From Ampullaceana balthica (lineage: Eukaryota; Mollusca; Gastropoda; Lymnaeidae): a stretch of DNA of 64,000 bases. Below, piece by piece: positions 1 to 11,528 of the stretch; within the stretch, counting starts at the first letter, position 1, and every line of letters starts with the position of its first letter. The stretch lies in NCBI GenBank assembly GCA_944989445.1, contig CALYLW010000735.1, positions 387,362 through 451,361 on the forward strand, written 5' to 3'. The notes beneath the pieces were generated by a model. That model was given only the letters and a program-made list of their open reading frames with translations. It was not told the origin of the DNA and searched no databases. Position numbers and translations under genes: made by a program.

Positions 1-431
1 CTCGAAAGATTTTTAACGGATTCAATTGAAATGCTCCAGGTACCCACTGAACCTCATTTTGGGTGCAAGTTTCAAGCTAAAAATAAAAGTGGCGTATGAC
101 AGACAGTCGACGAAATTGGATTTTTTTTAAAGGTATTCGTCCACATGAGAGACGTGACTGGAAATTTTGGCAGTTATCTTTATAAAGACATTCATCAAGC
201 GTACACCATAAATAAGAAAAAGGGGAAAAACTAAATGAACCATTAAATTGGACCAAAAATTGACGTGTAAGGTTACACACCACAAACACACAAATTCGCT
301 TATTTCTCTCTAAATCCTTTTTCTGATATTTCCTTGGTATACAGCTGTGAGGTGCTAAATTCAATTGTGTTAAGGCAGTGCTTTTCTACTAGAACTAGAA
401 GAACCCACCTGTTACGGCGTTCCGGCACTTT
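1..431. other. AT-rich non-coding stretch
   Basis: I see no gene, repeat array or transposon end here. The open frames are short and show no recognisable domain. Confidence 0.5.
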
Positions 432-870
432 TTAAATCCCTTATATTAACTTCACCGTCTTGTCGTTCTCTCTTTCTGTCGTGGTCCCCCGGAAAGACAG
501 AAGTAAAAAATGACCCACTTTTCATGATTCTATCCAGCTGAAATTTTGCACATAGACATGTGTCACCCAACAAAGCATTGTATCCAAAGTTTAAGATCGA
601 TCGCATGTACCTTAATTAAATTAATGAATTTTTAGTTTATCTCTATGTATCTCTATGTAGCATGCTGTAGTTGCCCTCCACGGGTCAGTGGAGATTCACT
701 CCAGCCCTCGATGACCACATCCTCGTATTTTACAGCCCGGGGCGTTTAGTCACGTTCAGTCTGTAAAACGTTTATTCTAGTGGTTATAATGGTTATATTG
801 AACCTAATGAATATATTTATTTATGTCTCATATATAAGGGATGTATAGTCAAAAACTTAGTTTTTACGAT
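432..870 (+). repeat. Family A dispersed repeat, single copy
   Basis: The copy opens with AAATCCCTTATATTAACTTC and closes with a near-inverse, ATATAAGGGAT, followed by an AAAAAC..GTTTTT short stem. Inside are blocks seen in every A copy: a CT-rich GTCT/TCTC stretch, AATGACCCACTT, an inverted pair (CTGAAATTTTG ... CAAAGTTTAAGATC, here worn), then CGATCG and a TAATTAAATTAATG tract. Other A copies lie at 14.7-17.3, 26.5-28.0 and 30.5-31.0 kb. It has no coding capacity. Whether it moves by itself or was carried by Helitrons is not clear from this copy. Confidence 0.75.
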
Positions 871-2593
871 TTTTTTTTCAATATTTTTTTTAAAATTATT
901 TTTTTTAGTCCCATAACCTCGTGGTTGTTATAACCCAGTAGTCGTATGGGGTTCTAATGTTTCCATTAGAACATTCTCGGGCTTGATAGACCTGGAGGCG
1001 CCAATCCCTCTCCAGGTCAGCGGAGGACTTTCGTAGCGTTAAACGTGGAATTCATCCCACGCCTCTCAGCTTGTGAGTTGTGCGCACTATTGACTGCGCT
1101 ATCCAGCCATCAATATACTTTTCATATTACTACGTGGAATGTTTGGTCTTACTGCTTTTTCAAGTTGTGTTAAATATGCGTTCAGGTATTTTTTTTAAAT
1201 AGGAAAAAGAACTATGTTAAGGATACATAATTAAATAAATGAAATTGAAAATTACATGTTCTAAAAAGTGAGTTTGTATTAGATTTATGTTTTTTTAGAC
1301 TTAAACCAGTTTTTGTTTTATATTTAGATTCAATAATTAAGTCCTAAAAATGCATATAATATACCGTGGTTTTATTAAAATATTGGGACCGCCGCTAAGC
1401 TTTGCCGGGGTGGCGCCAAAGTGGTAGCGGGTCGTAGTAGGGAAATTCCACCCCTCCTTGTGATGCTAACTTAGTGGGAGGCATCTTCGACTTTCTGTCC
1501 TGGATGCCCAGGTGGCCGCTTCAGATGCGACCGCTCCGGGGTGGGGGGGTGGGGGGGGTGTCCAGCTGTTACGTCTCCTTGTGGGAGGGGGGGGCCAGAT
1601 AGCTGGGGGGGGGGTCTTCCAGGAAGTCTTCCAGGAAGACCCATGAAGAGCATTAGGCTCAGGGCTTCTGATTTTCTTACACATGTAGGATCATTAAAAT
1701 GTTGGGGATGTATTTTTATGTGTGGAAATGCGAACGCCACTTTTTAAAAAATAAATTGCTTTCAGGCCTTCATTAATGACGCCATAATGCTTTATTCCTT
1801 TGAGGTGAAACACACTACTATACTTGAAAGTGGTAGGAAATGGCATTTTGTGGAAACAAAAAAAAAGAGACGATAAACAAAACATGTAACACTTGTTGTA
1901 AATGATAAATGACACTTATTCGTAGCAAATAACGAAGACCGCATGGTAACACCAGATTAAACTTGTGCTAATAATTACGATTAATAGTAAACTAAAATCA
2001 AAGCTAAATAAATATTATCTGGATCAATTTATTTTTAAAAAATATACGATTCCTTATGAACTAAGTTCATGTACAGACCAGAAATAGAATGGATGTTGTG
2101 GACGGCGTGAATCAAAGGAACCATACACAAAGCTATCTAAGGACAAGACGCATGATCAAACTTAGATTTTAAATCTATTTAATATTTGTAACTTGTTAGA
2201 ATAATGCGTTAGCATGGCACACGTTTCGGGTAATAACTGTAGAGTTGTATAAGCTGTAAGTATATTTAGTGTAAATAAATATCACGGGTATTAGGACTTT
2301 CATGTAGGATCTAGCTTCAAAAAGAGCGTGTTCTTTCGATACAACGCACTAATAACAACCCATTCTTTGACAAGCTTTTATTGTTTTTATTAAGAGCATT
2401 TTTATAAAGCGAGATTGAATTGTTCGTCTAAAGAATGATTTTCAATGTGGATGATATACATCACTAAATAGTAGTATTCTTTGAAAACGTATAACCTTTA
2501 AAATCTGATGCACACTTAGTTATATTTTATATAACAAAGTAATGTCACTTAATGCGCTAATAAAAAAACCCGTAAAAAACATGTTTTTCACTA
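871..2593. other. Non-coding stretch with a G-rich patch
   Basis: Mostly AT-rich unique-looking sequence. Around 1390-1640 it becomes GC-rich with G runs (1541-1615), which produce overlapping short open frames on both strands without any domain. No transposon ends with a duplication were found. Confidence 0.45.
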
Positions 2594-3051
2594 TAAATCC
2601 TTTATGTACGCGACGTAACTAAAAGAATGTTCATAATAATACGCAGCGCAAGACCATCCAAAAATACAAAATTATAGTTATGTCTCGTAAAACGTGTTTA
2701 ATATAATGCGCACCGATCAGGAATGTTTATAAAAAGTGTTGTCAATAAAATACCCACCTTATTGCGCGACAGAAAGGTTGTTCAATATAATACGCACCGC
2801 GACACTCTATCTCAAAAATAACATGATATATAGAGATAAATAAAATAATCTAAAATTTCAATAATTTAATTACAGTACATGCGATAGAACTGAAATTTTG
2901 ATACGTAGTTTTTATCATCGCCACGAAACTTCCTTCAAAATTTCAGCTCGCTAGCTTACGAGGAAGTGGGTTAAAAATCGATCCAAACTTTTGGAGACAG
3001 ACAGGCAATCAATCAAGGGTTCAAACAGACACCACGAGTTAATATAAAAGA
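2594..3051 (-). repeat. Family B dispersed repeat, single copy
   Basis: One copy of the unit that forms the 18.8-20.6 kb array. Read on the plus strand it starts AAATCCTTTATGTACG and ends GAGTTAATATAAAAGATTT, so the ends are near-inverse of each other. The middle carries repeated 'TAATACGCA'/'TAATGCGCACC' motifs and then the inverted pair CTGAAATTTTG ... CAAAATTTCAG. Read on the minus strand, its outer blocks match family A, so A and B share ends and differ in the core. Confidence 0.75.
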
Positions 3052-3219
3052 TTTAAACATGCTACAATTGCAAAAATAAGAATATTCGTTATGAATAAAA
3101 GATTTTTTTTATAATTTAATGTTGGGGCCATAATTATATGCTTATGCGTGCTTCATAATTACTTCAAGGAAAGATCACGGGCAGACATTTTATCTAGCTT
3201 ATATACATTTAAATGAGAG

Positions 3220-3380
3220 CAGAGGCGTAACAACGACTTGGCATTGGGGCAGTTGCCAAGGGCGTTGAGGGCTAATCTTTCAATTATCAATTTATTCTGA
3301 ATAATTTAGTATTTTCCCTATTTTTCAAGGGCGCCAAAAAAGAATTAGCAAAGGGCGCGGAAAATCCAGTTACGCCTCTG
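3220..3380. mobile_element. hAT-type MITE (161 bp) with perfect 8-bp duplication
   Basis: Terminal inverted repeats CAGAGGCGTAAC / GTTACGCCTCTG bound a 161-bp non-coding element. It is flanked by the identical 8-mer AATGAGAG at 3212-3219 and 3381-3388. An 8-bp duplication with CAG-GGCG ends is the hallmark of hAT elements. Next to both ends it carries 'AAGGGCG' motifs. A sister copy of 162 bp lies at 35843-36004, so this is a defined MITE family that uses a hAT transposase in trans. Confidence 0.9.
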
Positions 3381-3472
3381 AATGAGAGAATCAGTCTTTC
3401 AGTATATTTTTTTAGATATGGTTTTCACGTTTAAATAATGTGAAAAGAAAATGAGTCCCGTGCCCATTGAAG

Positions 3473-3812
3473 TTATTAGACTATAGCGGACCGTCGATAT
3501 CAGACTATAGCGGACCGTCGTTATTAGACTATAGCGGACCGTCGTTATTAGACTATAGCGGACCGTCGTTATTAGACTATAGTGGACCGTCATTATTAGA
3601 CTATAGCGGACCGTCGTTATTAGACTATAGCGGACCGTCGTTATTAGACTATAGCGGACCGTCGTTGTTAGACTATAGCGGACCGTCGTTATTAGACTAT
3701 AGCGGACCGTCGTTATTAGACTATAGCGGACCGTCGATATTAGACTATAGCGGACCGTCATTATTAGACTATAGCGGACCGTCGTTATTAGACTATAGCG
3801 GACTGTCGTTAT
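3473..3812. repeat. 24-bp minisatellite, about 14 copies
   Basis: The unit is GACTATAGCGGACCGTCGTTATTA with few substitutions between copies. Because 24 is a multiple of three and the unit has no stop in some frames, both strands stay open through the array: plus gives an 8-residue LLDYSGPS repeat (116 codons) and minus a TVRYSLIT-like repeat (147 codons). I find no start context, splice signal or codon pattern showing that either is translated, so I call it a satellite. Confidence 0.95.
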
Positions 3813-3842
3813 TCTGACACAGCAGTTAGGAAAAAAAAACAT

Positions 3843-5959
3843 GCGTTAATAAAGGAAAAAAAAATGATGATCATCATTTAAATCCGTTATGCTTTCTACA
3901 CTCTTTACAGTTCCGTATCGTTAATTCACGAAGAAAAGGGTTGTTCTCTTGCTAAACGACTTTTGTGATGTATTTATACTCATCTATACATTTTAAGTGA
4001 AATATAATAGCCGTAACAAAGCACGGGAATTGCGCTAGTTATCCTATATCGCTTTCAACCATAAATTAACACATCTGCTTCAGGCGTCCAAACAGAAAAA
4101 AACAATGTCTCGCTCACGTCCGAGATTATGGCCGCGCACGATTATTGGAAATGTCATTACACCTTCAGTTTTACTTTACAAACATTTAGAGGAAAGATAA
4201 GCACCTTGAGGGTTGAACTAAATTATGGGGAAGGCGTTGGCCGACTTCCCCTTGTATATTTTTTAAAAGTATTTTGAACAGTGAGGCACGGCTGGTTCAG
4301 CCCCTGCCATTCTGTAGGCAAATAGTTGAAGCTAAGTAGTTCGTGCTCTCCTCAACAAACAGAGGATGTACGGTCACTTAATAAGATGATAAAGTGAGTC
4401 TCCAAAATAGGTCTGGTAAAGCGCAAAACAGCACCAGTTGTAAGTAAGCTGGCTCATGTTGCGGACCGAGAGCAAATCTCATCACCATTGTAAATGTTGC
4501 AGGATATGAAGACAGGCATTGATGTCTTTGTTGTCCGTCCTGTGTCTTAGCTTGGCTGAGTCTTGAGACATGACTTCCAGCGCGATTTATCCGTGAGAAG
4601 CCTTGAGACAATTAATCAATGGTACTGAGACAGTCCAATTATTTCTCAGTGCCTCACCGACAACGACTAAAAAAAAGTATAGAAGATATATTTTAAACAT
4701 TTTAAGACATTATCGTAAAGTCGATTAATTGTTATAATTTGAAATTTAACATTTTATTTAGTAATCCATAGGCAATAAATTATACTGATTATTAGAGAGA
4801 TTAGAACAAGCTTGAATTCGTGCCTAATATATACGTTCTGTTATCAAGTTCGTGATCAGACATAAATTGTGACCCATAGTTTCATCAGAATGGGATTGAG
4901 ACCTTTGCTTGTATTACACTAAAACGACCTGTAAGAACATCATGAAATAACTGGTTTTCTCTCGTTATTAGATGAGCGTGTATCAACACTTGGAAAAATC
5001 AATCAAACATTGAAAAAGTTTTGATCACAAAATAGCTCCATAATTTTATTTAACCAATTGAGAATATTTTGCCTCAGAGATTAGTTGCTTCTTGTTAACA
5101 GTCCATTCGAGGATTATGTGGTCTGGCCTACGTCCTTGGCAAATATTTGGACATTAATATCCCTTTAGCCCCAATCCTGCCTGGGGAATAGGAAAAGGGC
5201 TCATCTCTAATGGACGTGGCAGGAAAATAACGCATGAGCTTATAAATTATGAAATAAAACATTTCTTTTGCTTTTTGTAGAGATGATGTTCAGTTTAAGT
5301 TTTATAAATAAAAATGTATTTCAGATGTTGCTGAATTAGTAAGAATGAAATATTAAGGTCAATGTACATAGAATTTGGGAAGATAATGGAGATGCAATAA
5401 AATGAACGTCACTTCTAAATGCTTTACATTACAAGAGAAATAGATTTTTAAAAAGGGGCTTAATTTGGTTACAATTTTAGGATAATAAGCCTCCAGTAAA
5501 TATACTTGTCCATTAAGGTCCTAAATTCTTTTGTTTAACTTTTTCTTGAAGATAATTGTTTTATGTGCTCTTGATATATAGGTCTTAGGAATGTGTTGGT
5601 TATCACGCAATTTCAAGCAGTTTACTTCTCGGTCATAGTCATAGTTAATTTAAAGATTTTTGGTAATTACGTTTTAAATGATTGGTTTTAAAAAATGTGT
5701 GGAAAAATCCAAAAGACTCCATTTTCCTGGCGAACATAAACTATAACATAACAAGTACGACAATAACATATTTGGGGTAAACTAAAATAAAATCAAGTGA
5801 AACTAAGCTCTTCTTCGGAAAGATAAAAGGAGGAAAGTGACCAAGAAATCTGAATTTTATCTATCTATTACACTCGGTCCTTTTATATAGAAGATAATTG
5901 CGTCCACAGGCTACGGCTATGAGAGGATTGTATGGCACAATGACAGCCGCTTTGTTTTT
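3843..5959. other. Non-coding stretch
   Basis: AT-rich apart from a more balanced segment at 4270-4650. That segment is bounded by GTGAGGCAC (4281) and its inverse GTGCCTCAC (near 4649), which could be worn ends of an unknown element; no target duplication was found. No gene is recognisable. Confidence 0.4.
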
Positions 5960-6071
5960 TCCTAATTAGTGTCAGGCACCCATTAGGAGCTGGGTGGGCT
6001 CATGGACATCCTTTGCCCCGGAAACAAATCCATGACTTCACGGAGATTCAATCGTGTGACCATCAGTACCA
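5960..6071 (-). repeat. tRNA-related SINE fragment
   Basis: The plus strand reads 'GTCAGGCACCCATTAGGAGCTGGGTGGGCTCA' in pieces, followed by CACGGAGATTCAATCGTGTGACC, which on the minus strand resembles a tRNA box B (GATTGAATC after GGTCACAC). The same order of blocks occurs at the end of the 28.4-29.4 kb minisatellite. The call rests on the recognised SINE tail and the degenerate box B; box A is not clear. Confidence 0.5.
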
Positions 6072-6262
6072 GAGGCGGCGTTAGTTACGCGCGAGGCCTG
6101 GTGCAACAATGACCCCGCAGCCCCCCCCCCTCTAGATTAGATCACTTCTTGCGCAAACTAAGTAGTGCAATATCTGCCGGCTCTTTTGTTACTAAAATAT
6201 AGTCCCAAGTCTGAAACACGGGGCCCCCCTAAGCGCGGTGCCTGGGGCGATTGCCCCAGCTC
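6072..6262. mobile_element. Possible worn hAT-type end region
   Basis: Starts CAGAGGCGGCGTTAG, like the hAT ends elsewhere in the window, and contains the GCGGTGCCTGGGGCGATTGCCCC-type block often found just inside such ends. A partner end and duplication were not found, so the element is incomplete or mis-called. Confidence 0.25.
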
Positions 6263-6282
6263 CCACCCAACCAAAAAAAAAG

Positions 6283-6375
6283 TCTAAAGTTACAGTTAAA
6301 ACCACAACGGGAAAAAGAAGTGTATCATTTAAATCTTATTCTTTTTCCCGTTGTGGTTTTAACTGTAACTTTAGA
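6283..6375. repeat. Perfect 37-bp inverted repeat (hairpin)
   Basis: The left arm 6283-6319 and right arm 6339-6375 are exact reverse complements over 37 bases, with a 19-base spacer (GTGTATCATTTAAATCTTA). A perfect stem of this length in otherwise worn DNA implies a recent origin or active correction. The spacer closely matches 9555-9580 (GTGTATCACTTAAATCTTATTCTT), so it is itself a dispersed sequence. No coding potential. Confidence 0.95.
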
Positions 6376-6443
6376 TACTTCCTCCTTTTTTCTATATCCT
6401 GTGTCCTTGTTTGTTTTTGTTTTTCCTTTCATTTTATTTTACA

Positions 6444-8480
6444 CTAGCAAAATACCCGCACTCTGCTGCGGAAATTAGGATTTCAGTTACCATTGAGAAC
6501 CCGCGTAACACAAAGTCAAAACACCAATTGATTTCAATCTGGATCATGATGAATATAATACATATATTAACTTCACCGTCTTGTCTGTCTGTCTGTCGTA
6601 GTTCCGCAGAAAAACAAAAACGAAAAGTAAACAATGACACGCTTCCCGTGATCCTATCGAGCTGATAATTTAATTTTTTTTTGTCTGCTACCATTGCTGG
6701 AGGGTACGCAATAACTTCACAAAGTTTCATGCTTCTACCTACACGGGAAGTTATATATGTAATGATGAGTCTGTTTTATATAACTCATATCAGAAAAAAA
6801 CTACATTTTGGCCCCCGGCCCCCTAGTGAATGATAATTTTACATTTGTTTTGATTGTTACCATTGCGGAAATGTACTTAACAACTCTCCAAAGTTTCATG
6901 CTGCTATAAACACGAGACATTGGAGAATTAGTGATGAGTCAGTTTTTTATATAAGAAAAAATACATTTGGGCCCCCGGCCCCCATTAAGTGAAAATATTT
7001 TTTAACCTGTTACCATCGCAAAATGTTACTTAACAACTACTCAAATTTTCATGCTTCTTCATACACAGGAAATAGGAGAATTAGTGATTTTCAGTTTTTA
7101 TATAGCTCATATAATGAAAAATCTACATTAGGGCCCCTGGGACCCAGCAAGTGAAAATTTAAATATTTATTCGTCTGTTACCATCGCGGAAGAGTACTCA
7201 ACAACTTCCCAAAGTTTCATGCTTCTACCTGCTCGGGAAATAGGAGAATTAGTGATTTTCAAATGTTTATATAGCCCATAGAAGGAAAAAAAACGATTTT
7301 GGGCCCCCGGCCCCCATGAAGGTGAATTTTAAAATTCTTTTTCGCCATTTGTCGTCCAAAGAGGCTACTTGACAATTTCCCAAGGTTTCATGCTTTTACC
7401 TACGCGGTAAATCCGAGAATTAGTGATGAGTCTGTTTTAATATAAGAAGAAACTACATTTGGGCCCCCGGCCCCCATTAAGTGATAATTTAAATATTGTT
7501 TTTACCTGTTACCATCGTGGAATTTTACTTAACAACTACCCCAAGTTTCATACTTCTACCTACACGGGAAATAGGAGAATTAGTGATTTTTAGTTTTTGT
7601 ATAGCTCATATAAGGAAAAATCTTCATTTGGGCCCCCGGCCCCCAGGAAGTGATAATTTAATTTTTTTTCCTCCCGTCGCTATCGCTGGTTTTTACTCAA
7701 CAACTTCCCAAAGTTTTATGCTTTTGCCTACTCGAGAAATTAGAAAATTAGTGATTTCATATTATATATAGTCCATATAACGAAAAAAAGCCTTTTTGGG
7801 CCCCGGGCCCCCAAGATGTGAATTTTAAAATTCTTATTAGCCAATTACCGTTCAGAGAGTGTACTTAGCAAGTTCCCAAAGTTTCATGCTAATACCTACA
7901 TGGGAAGTTGGAGAATTAGTGATGAGTCAGTTTTTTATATTAGAAAAAAACTACATTTGGGCCCCCGGACCCCATTAAGTGTTATTTTAAATTTTTTTTT
8001 CGCTTGTTACCATCGCGGACGTGTGCTTATCAACTACCTAGTGTTTAATGCTTCTACCTACACGGGAAATAGGAGAATTGGTGATTTTTAGTTTTTTATA
8101 AAGCTCATATTAGGAAAAAACTTAATTTGGGCCCCCGGCCCCCAGGAAGTGATAATTTAAATATTTTTTCTCCCGTTACCATCGCGGGATTGTACTCAAC
8201 AACTTCCCGAAGTTTCATGCTCCTGCCTACTCGGGAAATAGGAGAATTGGTGATTTTCAAATTTTATAAAGGCCATATAAGGAAAAAAAACGTTTTTGGG
8301 GCCCCCGGCCCCCATGAGTGTTATTTTTAAAATTCTTTTACTCCAATTTTCGTCGCGAGAGGCTACTCGACAACTTCCCAAAGTTTCATGCTTCTACCTA
8401 CACGGGAAGTTGGAGAATTAGTGATGAATCAGTCAGTCAGTGAGTGAGTCAGTGAGGGCTTTGCCTTTTATTAGTATAGA
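6444..8480 (-). mobile_element. Non-autonomous Helitron, complete, 2,037 bp
   Basis: On the minus strand the element starts TCTATACTAATAAAAGG (5' TC end at 8480) and ends with a small hairpin CCGCA-GCAGAG-TGCGG (6456-6471), then 8 bases and the terminal CTAG at 6444-6447. The host base before it is A and the base after it is T, the Helitron rule. It encodes no Rep or helicase. The body is a 165-bp tandem array. Near the 3' end, 6553-6660 carries a block shared with family A repeats (CTTCACCGTC..GTCTGTCTGTC..CTTCCCGTGAT..ATCGAGCTGA). The 51.9-55.4 kb Helitron has the same array, so it is the likely relative. Confidence 0.85.
6665..8445. repeat. ~165-bp tandem array inside the Helitron, about 10 copies
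   Basis: The landmark GGGCCCCCGGCCCCC recurs at about 6810, 6970, 7131, 7301, 7460, 7630, 7798, 7960, 8128 and 8299, a spacing of about 160-170 bp. Each unit also holds GTTACCATCGCGG, CAACTTCCCAAAGTTTCATG, CTACACGGGAAAT and ATATAGCTCATATAAGG. Short open frames here repeat the same peptide and are by-products. Central tandem arrays of similar size are known in non-autonomous Helitrons of bivalves. Confidence 0.9.
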
Positions 8481-8559
8481 TGAATATTTTAAATTATTTT
8501 ATGATATAATATGTTTTAAGCATTTAAATATATGTAAGTACCTATTTTATGTTATTGTA

Positions 8560-8592
8560 CTGATGAAGGCATTAGCCGAAACATCTATTGTC
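8560..8592 (+). other. Hammerhead-ribozyme-like core, Penelope-type relic
   Basis: CTGATGA, a 3-bp stem (GGC-ATTA-GCC), then GAAAC and a possible TC cleavage site form the conserved core of a minimal hammerhead ribozyme. Such motifs are known in the terminal repeats of Penelope-like elements. A matching GAGGAAGGC..GCCGAAAC block sits downstream of the Penelope endonuclease at 57.9 kb. I cannot pair a convincing stem I, so this copy is probably inactive. Confidence 0.4.
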
Positions 8593-8970
8593 GTTTTAGT
8601 TTAAAATAAAGCTCAAATTTACTGTTTTAATTGTACAACTAGTTTGTGTATTTTGTATTTTATTTAAAAGCTTTATCGCAGTCCCATTATGTATGATGCC
8701 ACCCCCAAAGGCCGCTCCTGATCAGTACGCCAGTCGAGTGCGCATGCCACTCCACTACCGTTTAATAAAAAAGATTCATTTGAAAGTCACCAACAGTCAA
8801 TGCTTTTTTATGAGAGATTTAATATTTACAGTCATACAAGTGGTTCAAAAACTACATTGATCTCACCAGACACCACGCAAAAAAAATGAAATCGACCACA
8901 ACACAAAAATTAAAGCCGATACTGTAGCAATGCATAACATGACGTCAGAGCAAGAGAATGGGCCGATGTC

Positions 8971-9092
8971 ACGCAAGACAACATATTTTAGTGGCAAAGT
9001 CAACAAGACAACATATTTTAGTGGCAAAGTCAACAAGACAACATATTTTAGTGGCAAAGTCAACAAGACAACATATTTTAGTGGCAAAGTCA
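8971..9092. repeat. 30-bp tandem repeat, four copies
   Basis: Four almost identical 30-base units (AAGACAACATATTTTAGTGG plus CAAAGTCAAC) run head to tail. The unit length keeps both strands open (plus: NKTTYFSGKV repeated). Outside the repeats the frame soon ends, so I do not call a gene. Confidence 0.95.
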
Positions 9093-11520
9093 AAATAAAG
9101 TACGATCCCCAGGGACTTCCTGTTGCTATATAAAAAATAAATATCTTATACTTATCACTAAAGTATGGCTATATGGAAGAATATGCACCGGGTTTTTTTA
9201 AAGAATTTATTTTAGAACAATTATTTTTTTTTAATTGCTTCACTTCTCCATACAGTCCCTTTCAGAAGGTTTCCATCGTGGATGGCCTAGAAAGAAGTTC
9301 GTCGGAGTGCGCTCCCTCTTTTGAAGTAATTAGGCCAAGATTACTCAGTGCTTGAGAAAATGTAATGATTACAATAATACAAAAACATCTAAAGACACGA
9401 TTCTTTAAATAGAATTTTGAACATCAGGGTCGTTGAACGTGTGCAAATCTTACACGAGAAAAAGAGTTATAGAAAAAAAAACATCATCATCAAAGCGATG
9501 ACCAAATACACGTGAATAAGAGTTGACCTACAGAATATAAAGAGCACACATGAAGTGTATCACTTAAATCTTATTCTTGAAAAGGTTATTGCCTTCAGTA
9601 AAACTTGAAGAAAGTGAAAAAGACTTCGAAAAAAATGAGAAAACTTCACAGAATTTTCTATAGGACCACGTATAAAGAAATGTTGTGACCTGTCCACATA
9701 ACGGAAAATACTGGGTTAAGGTCCAGACATGGCTTCACCATCAAAGGAAAAAATTCCCAAAGTCAATACGTAACAGAAAATCTTGAGAGCAACAATCAAT
9801 AAAGACTTTTAGAGAGTTTCCAAAGAGGTAATAAAAACTTCTGAGAAAAGAGGAAATAATCATCTAGCAGAAAGGCAATGGCAGGAAACTTGTATTAAAC
9901 AGTTTTAAAAATCACTAAATCCTTAACAAGGACCGAAGATATAAGTTAAGCTGGATTCATAAACATATGCCCAAGAAATATATTCAAAATATAATTACTA
10001 TGGTGAGTTTGAAAGAAGGAATTGATAAAAAGACATTAAAAATTAAAAATAAATTTGACATAAATGAGATACGCTCTCAAAAAAGTCACCCACAACTGAG
10101 CCAGAAAGTCCACATAGTAGAACTAACCTTTCAGAGAAAGACCAACGGAAAAACGTAAGAAAGCAGTATTTTTTACGAGGTTGAAAAGCAGTAATGAGAT
10201 GTGAAGTATTTAATAAGCCCAGTGACGTGTAAAATGACGGGATTTAACAGATGCCCTAATTTCTACAAGAGACTCTAAGTAAGAATGATGATGATGATGA
10301 TGATGAAAGAAGGTTGTCAAGCATTATGTGATCAGAAAACTTTCAGCTTTTTTATACTCTGTCATTGGGCCTAATCCAAAATAAGGCTGTCTGATGAATT
10401 ATTAATTGTTAAAAATGGTATCTTCCTTTTAAAATATACAACGAAAGGTGAATATAATTAATGCCGTGTTATCATTAAGAAAAACTTAATCTGAAGTTTC
10501 TAAAGCATTTGTTTTTGTTGTTTGTTTTTTGTGTGTGGTAACACATGTTGAAAATCGTTCATGTTCTAGTCTCTCCTGACGTTAAGATCTGTTCATCTTG
10601 GGCGATGCATCAATCATTCTTCCAAGAAACATTTAGAAAACAAATCTCAACGGGAAGACATCAACGTCTATTTTTAGTGGAATAATCCAAAGTATAAAAA
10701 TGTCGAAACAGATTGCCGAGCCAGTCATAAAATACCCATTAAACAAAATTGAATCGCCTTTTCTTTCAGTTGTTTAGGGGCATCCGCAGGGTTATAGCAT
10801 CACATCCTGTATCATATTTTTTATGTTTGTGTGTGTATTGGTGGGGGCATCATAGCAATCAAACACGCGCTTCGTATTAGTATTAGAACATAACACGTGG
10901 ATGAGTATTGATTTGAAAAGAATGTATAAATCAAATGTATTATTTTGAAAGACTTTCGATAATTCGTCTCACATATCCATCTGAGTTTGCACCGCACAGT
11001 TGCATCAAAACATGCACCGTATCAGTTTTGCATCTTACAGAGCTACAAACAATCCAAATAATTACAATTAGATTCAGGTATCAATCTAAACACCATAGAT
11101 AACCTTATATAAATAGGTTGCTCCGATGATAGATGATACATCAAATACAAACTGTAGACAAGATTTTTGTGCCTGGGCATGTGTCGCATACTGACCGGTA
11201 AGAGTTCAGAAAATAGCCATTTGCCCAGCGTGGTATCCATTGCATCGCTGATTATTATTGATTTTATGATTACTAGGCAGTTGTATGATCGAGTGTTGCT
11301 GGAATCAGAGAGAGAGACGTTTCACTTAAGATGGTCATGCCCGGTGTAGTTTCATAATGTTCAGACGAAAGAGAGAAGACCGTGCATAAAAGTACATCAT
11401 GAATTCAATCTAAACTTATTTACAAATAAACTATTCCATGAATATATCAAAAAAATTTTTTATTCATCTCAAGCATTCTGAATATGATAAAATAATTCAA
11501 TCTTGAGCTTCAGTTATTTA
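9093..11520. other. Non-coding stretch
   Basis: AT-rich, with purine-rich segments (9560-9950, 9990-10170) and a short GAT run near 10285-10300. Part of 9550-9580 matches the spacer of the 6.3 kb hairpin. No gene or complete transposon recognised. Confidence 0.45.
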
Positions 11521-11528
11521 CGAAATAC

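Noticed and set aside
3399..3842. 147-codon minus-strand frame with an 8-residue repeat
   Set aside because: It is the 24-bp satellite read through, with both strands open for the same arithmetic reason and no splice or start signal.
4378..4611. 77-codon minus frame in a balanced segment
   Set aside because: No domain recognised, and the segment is bounded by short inverse words that may be element ends instead.
6665..8445. CRISPR or satellite-encoded peptide genes in the 165-bp array
   Set aside because: The array is continuous without spacers, the short frames repeat the same worn peptide, and it lies within Helitron borders.
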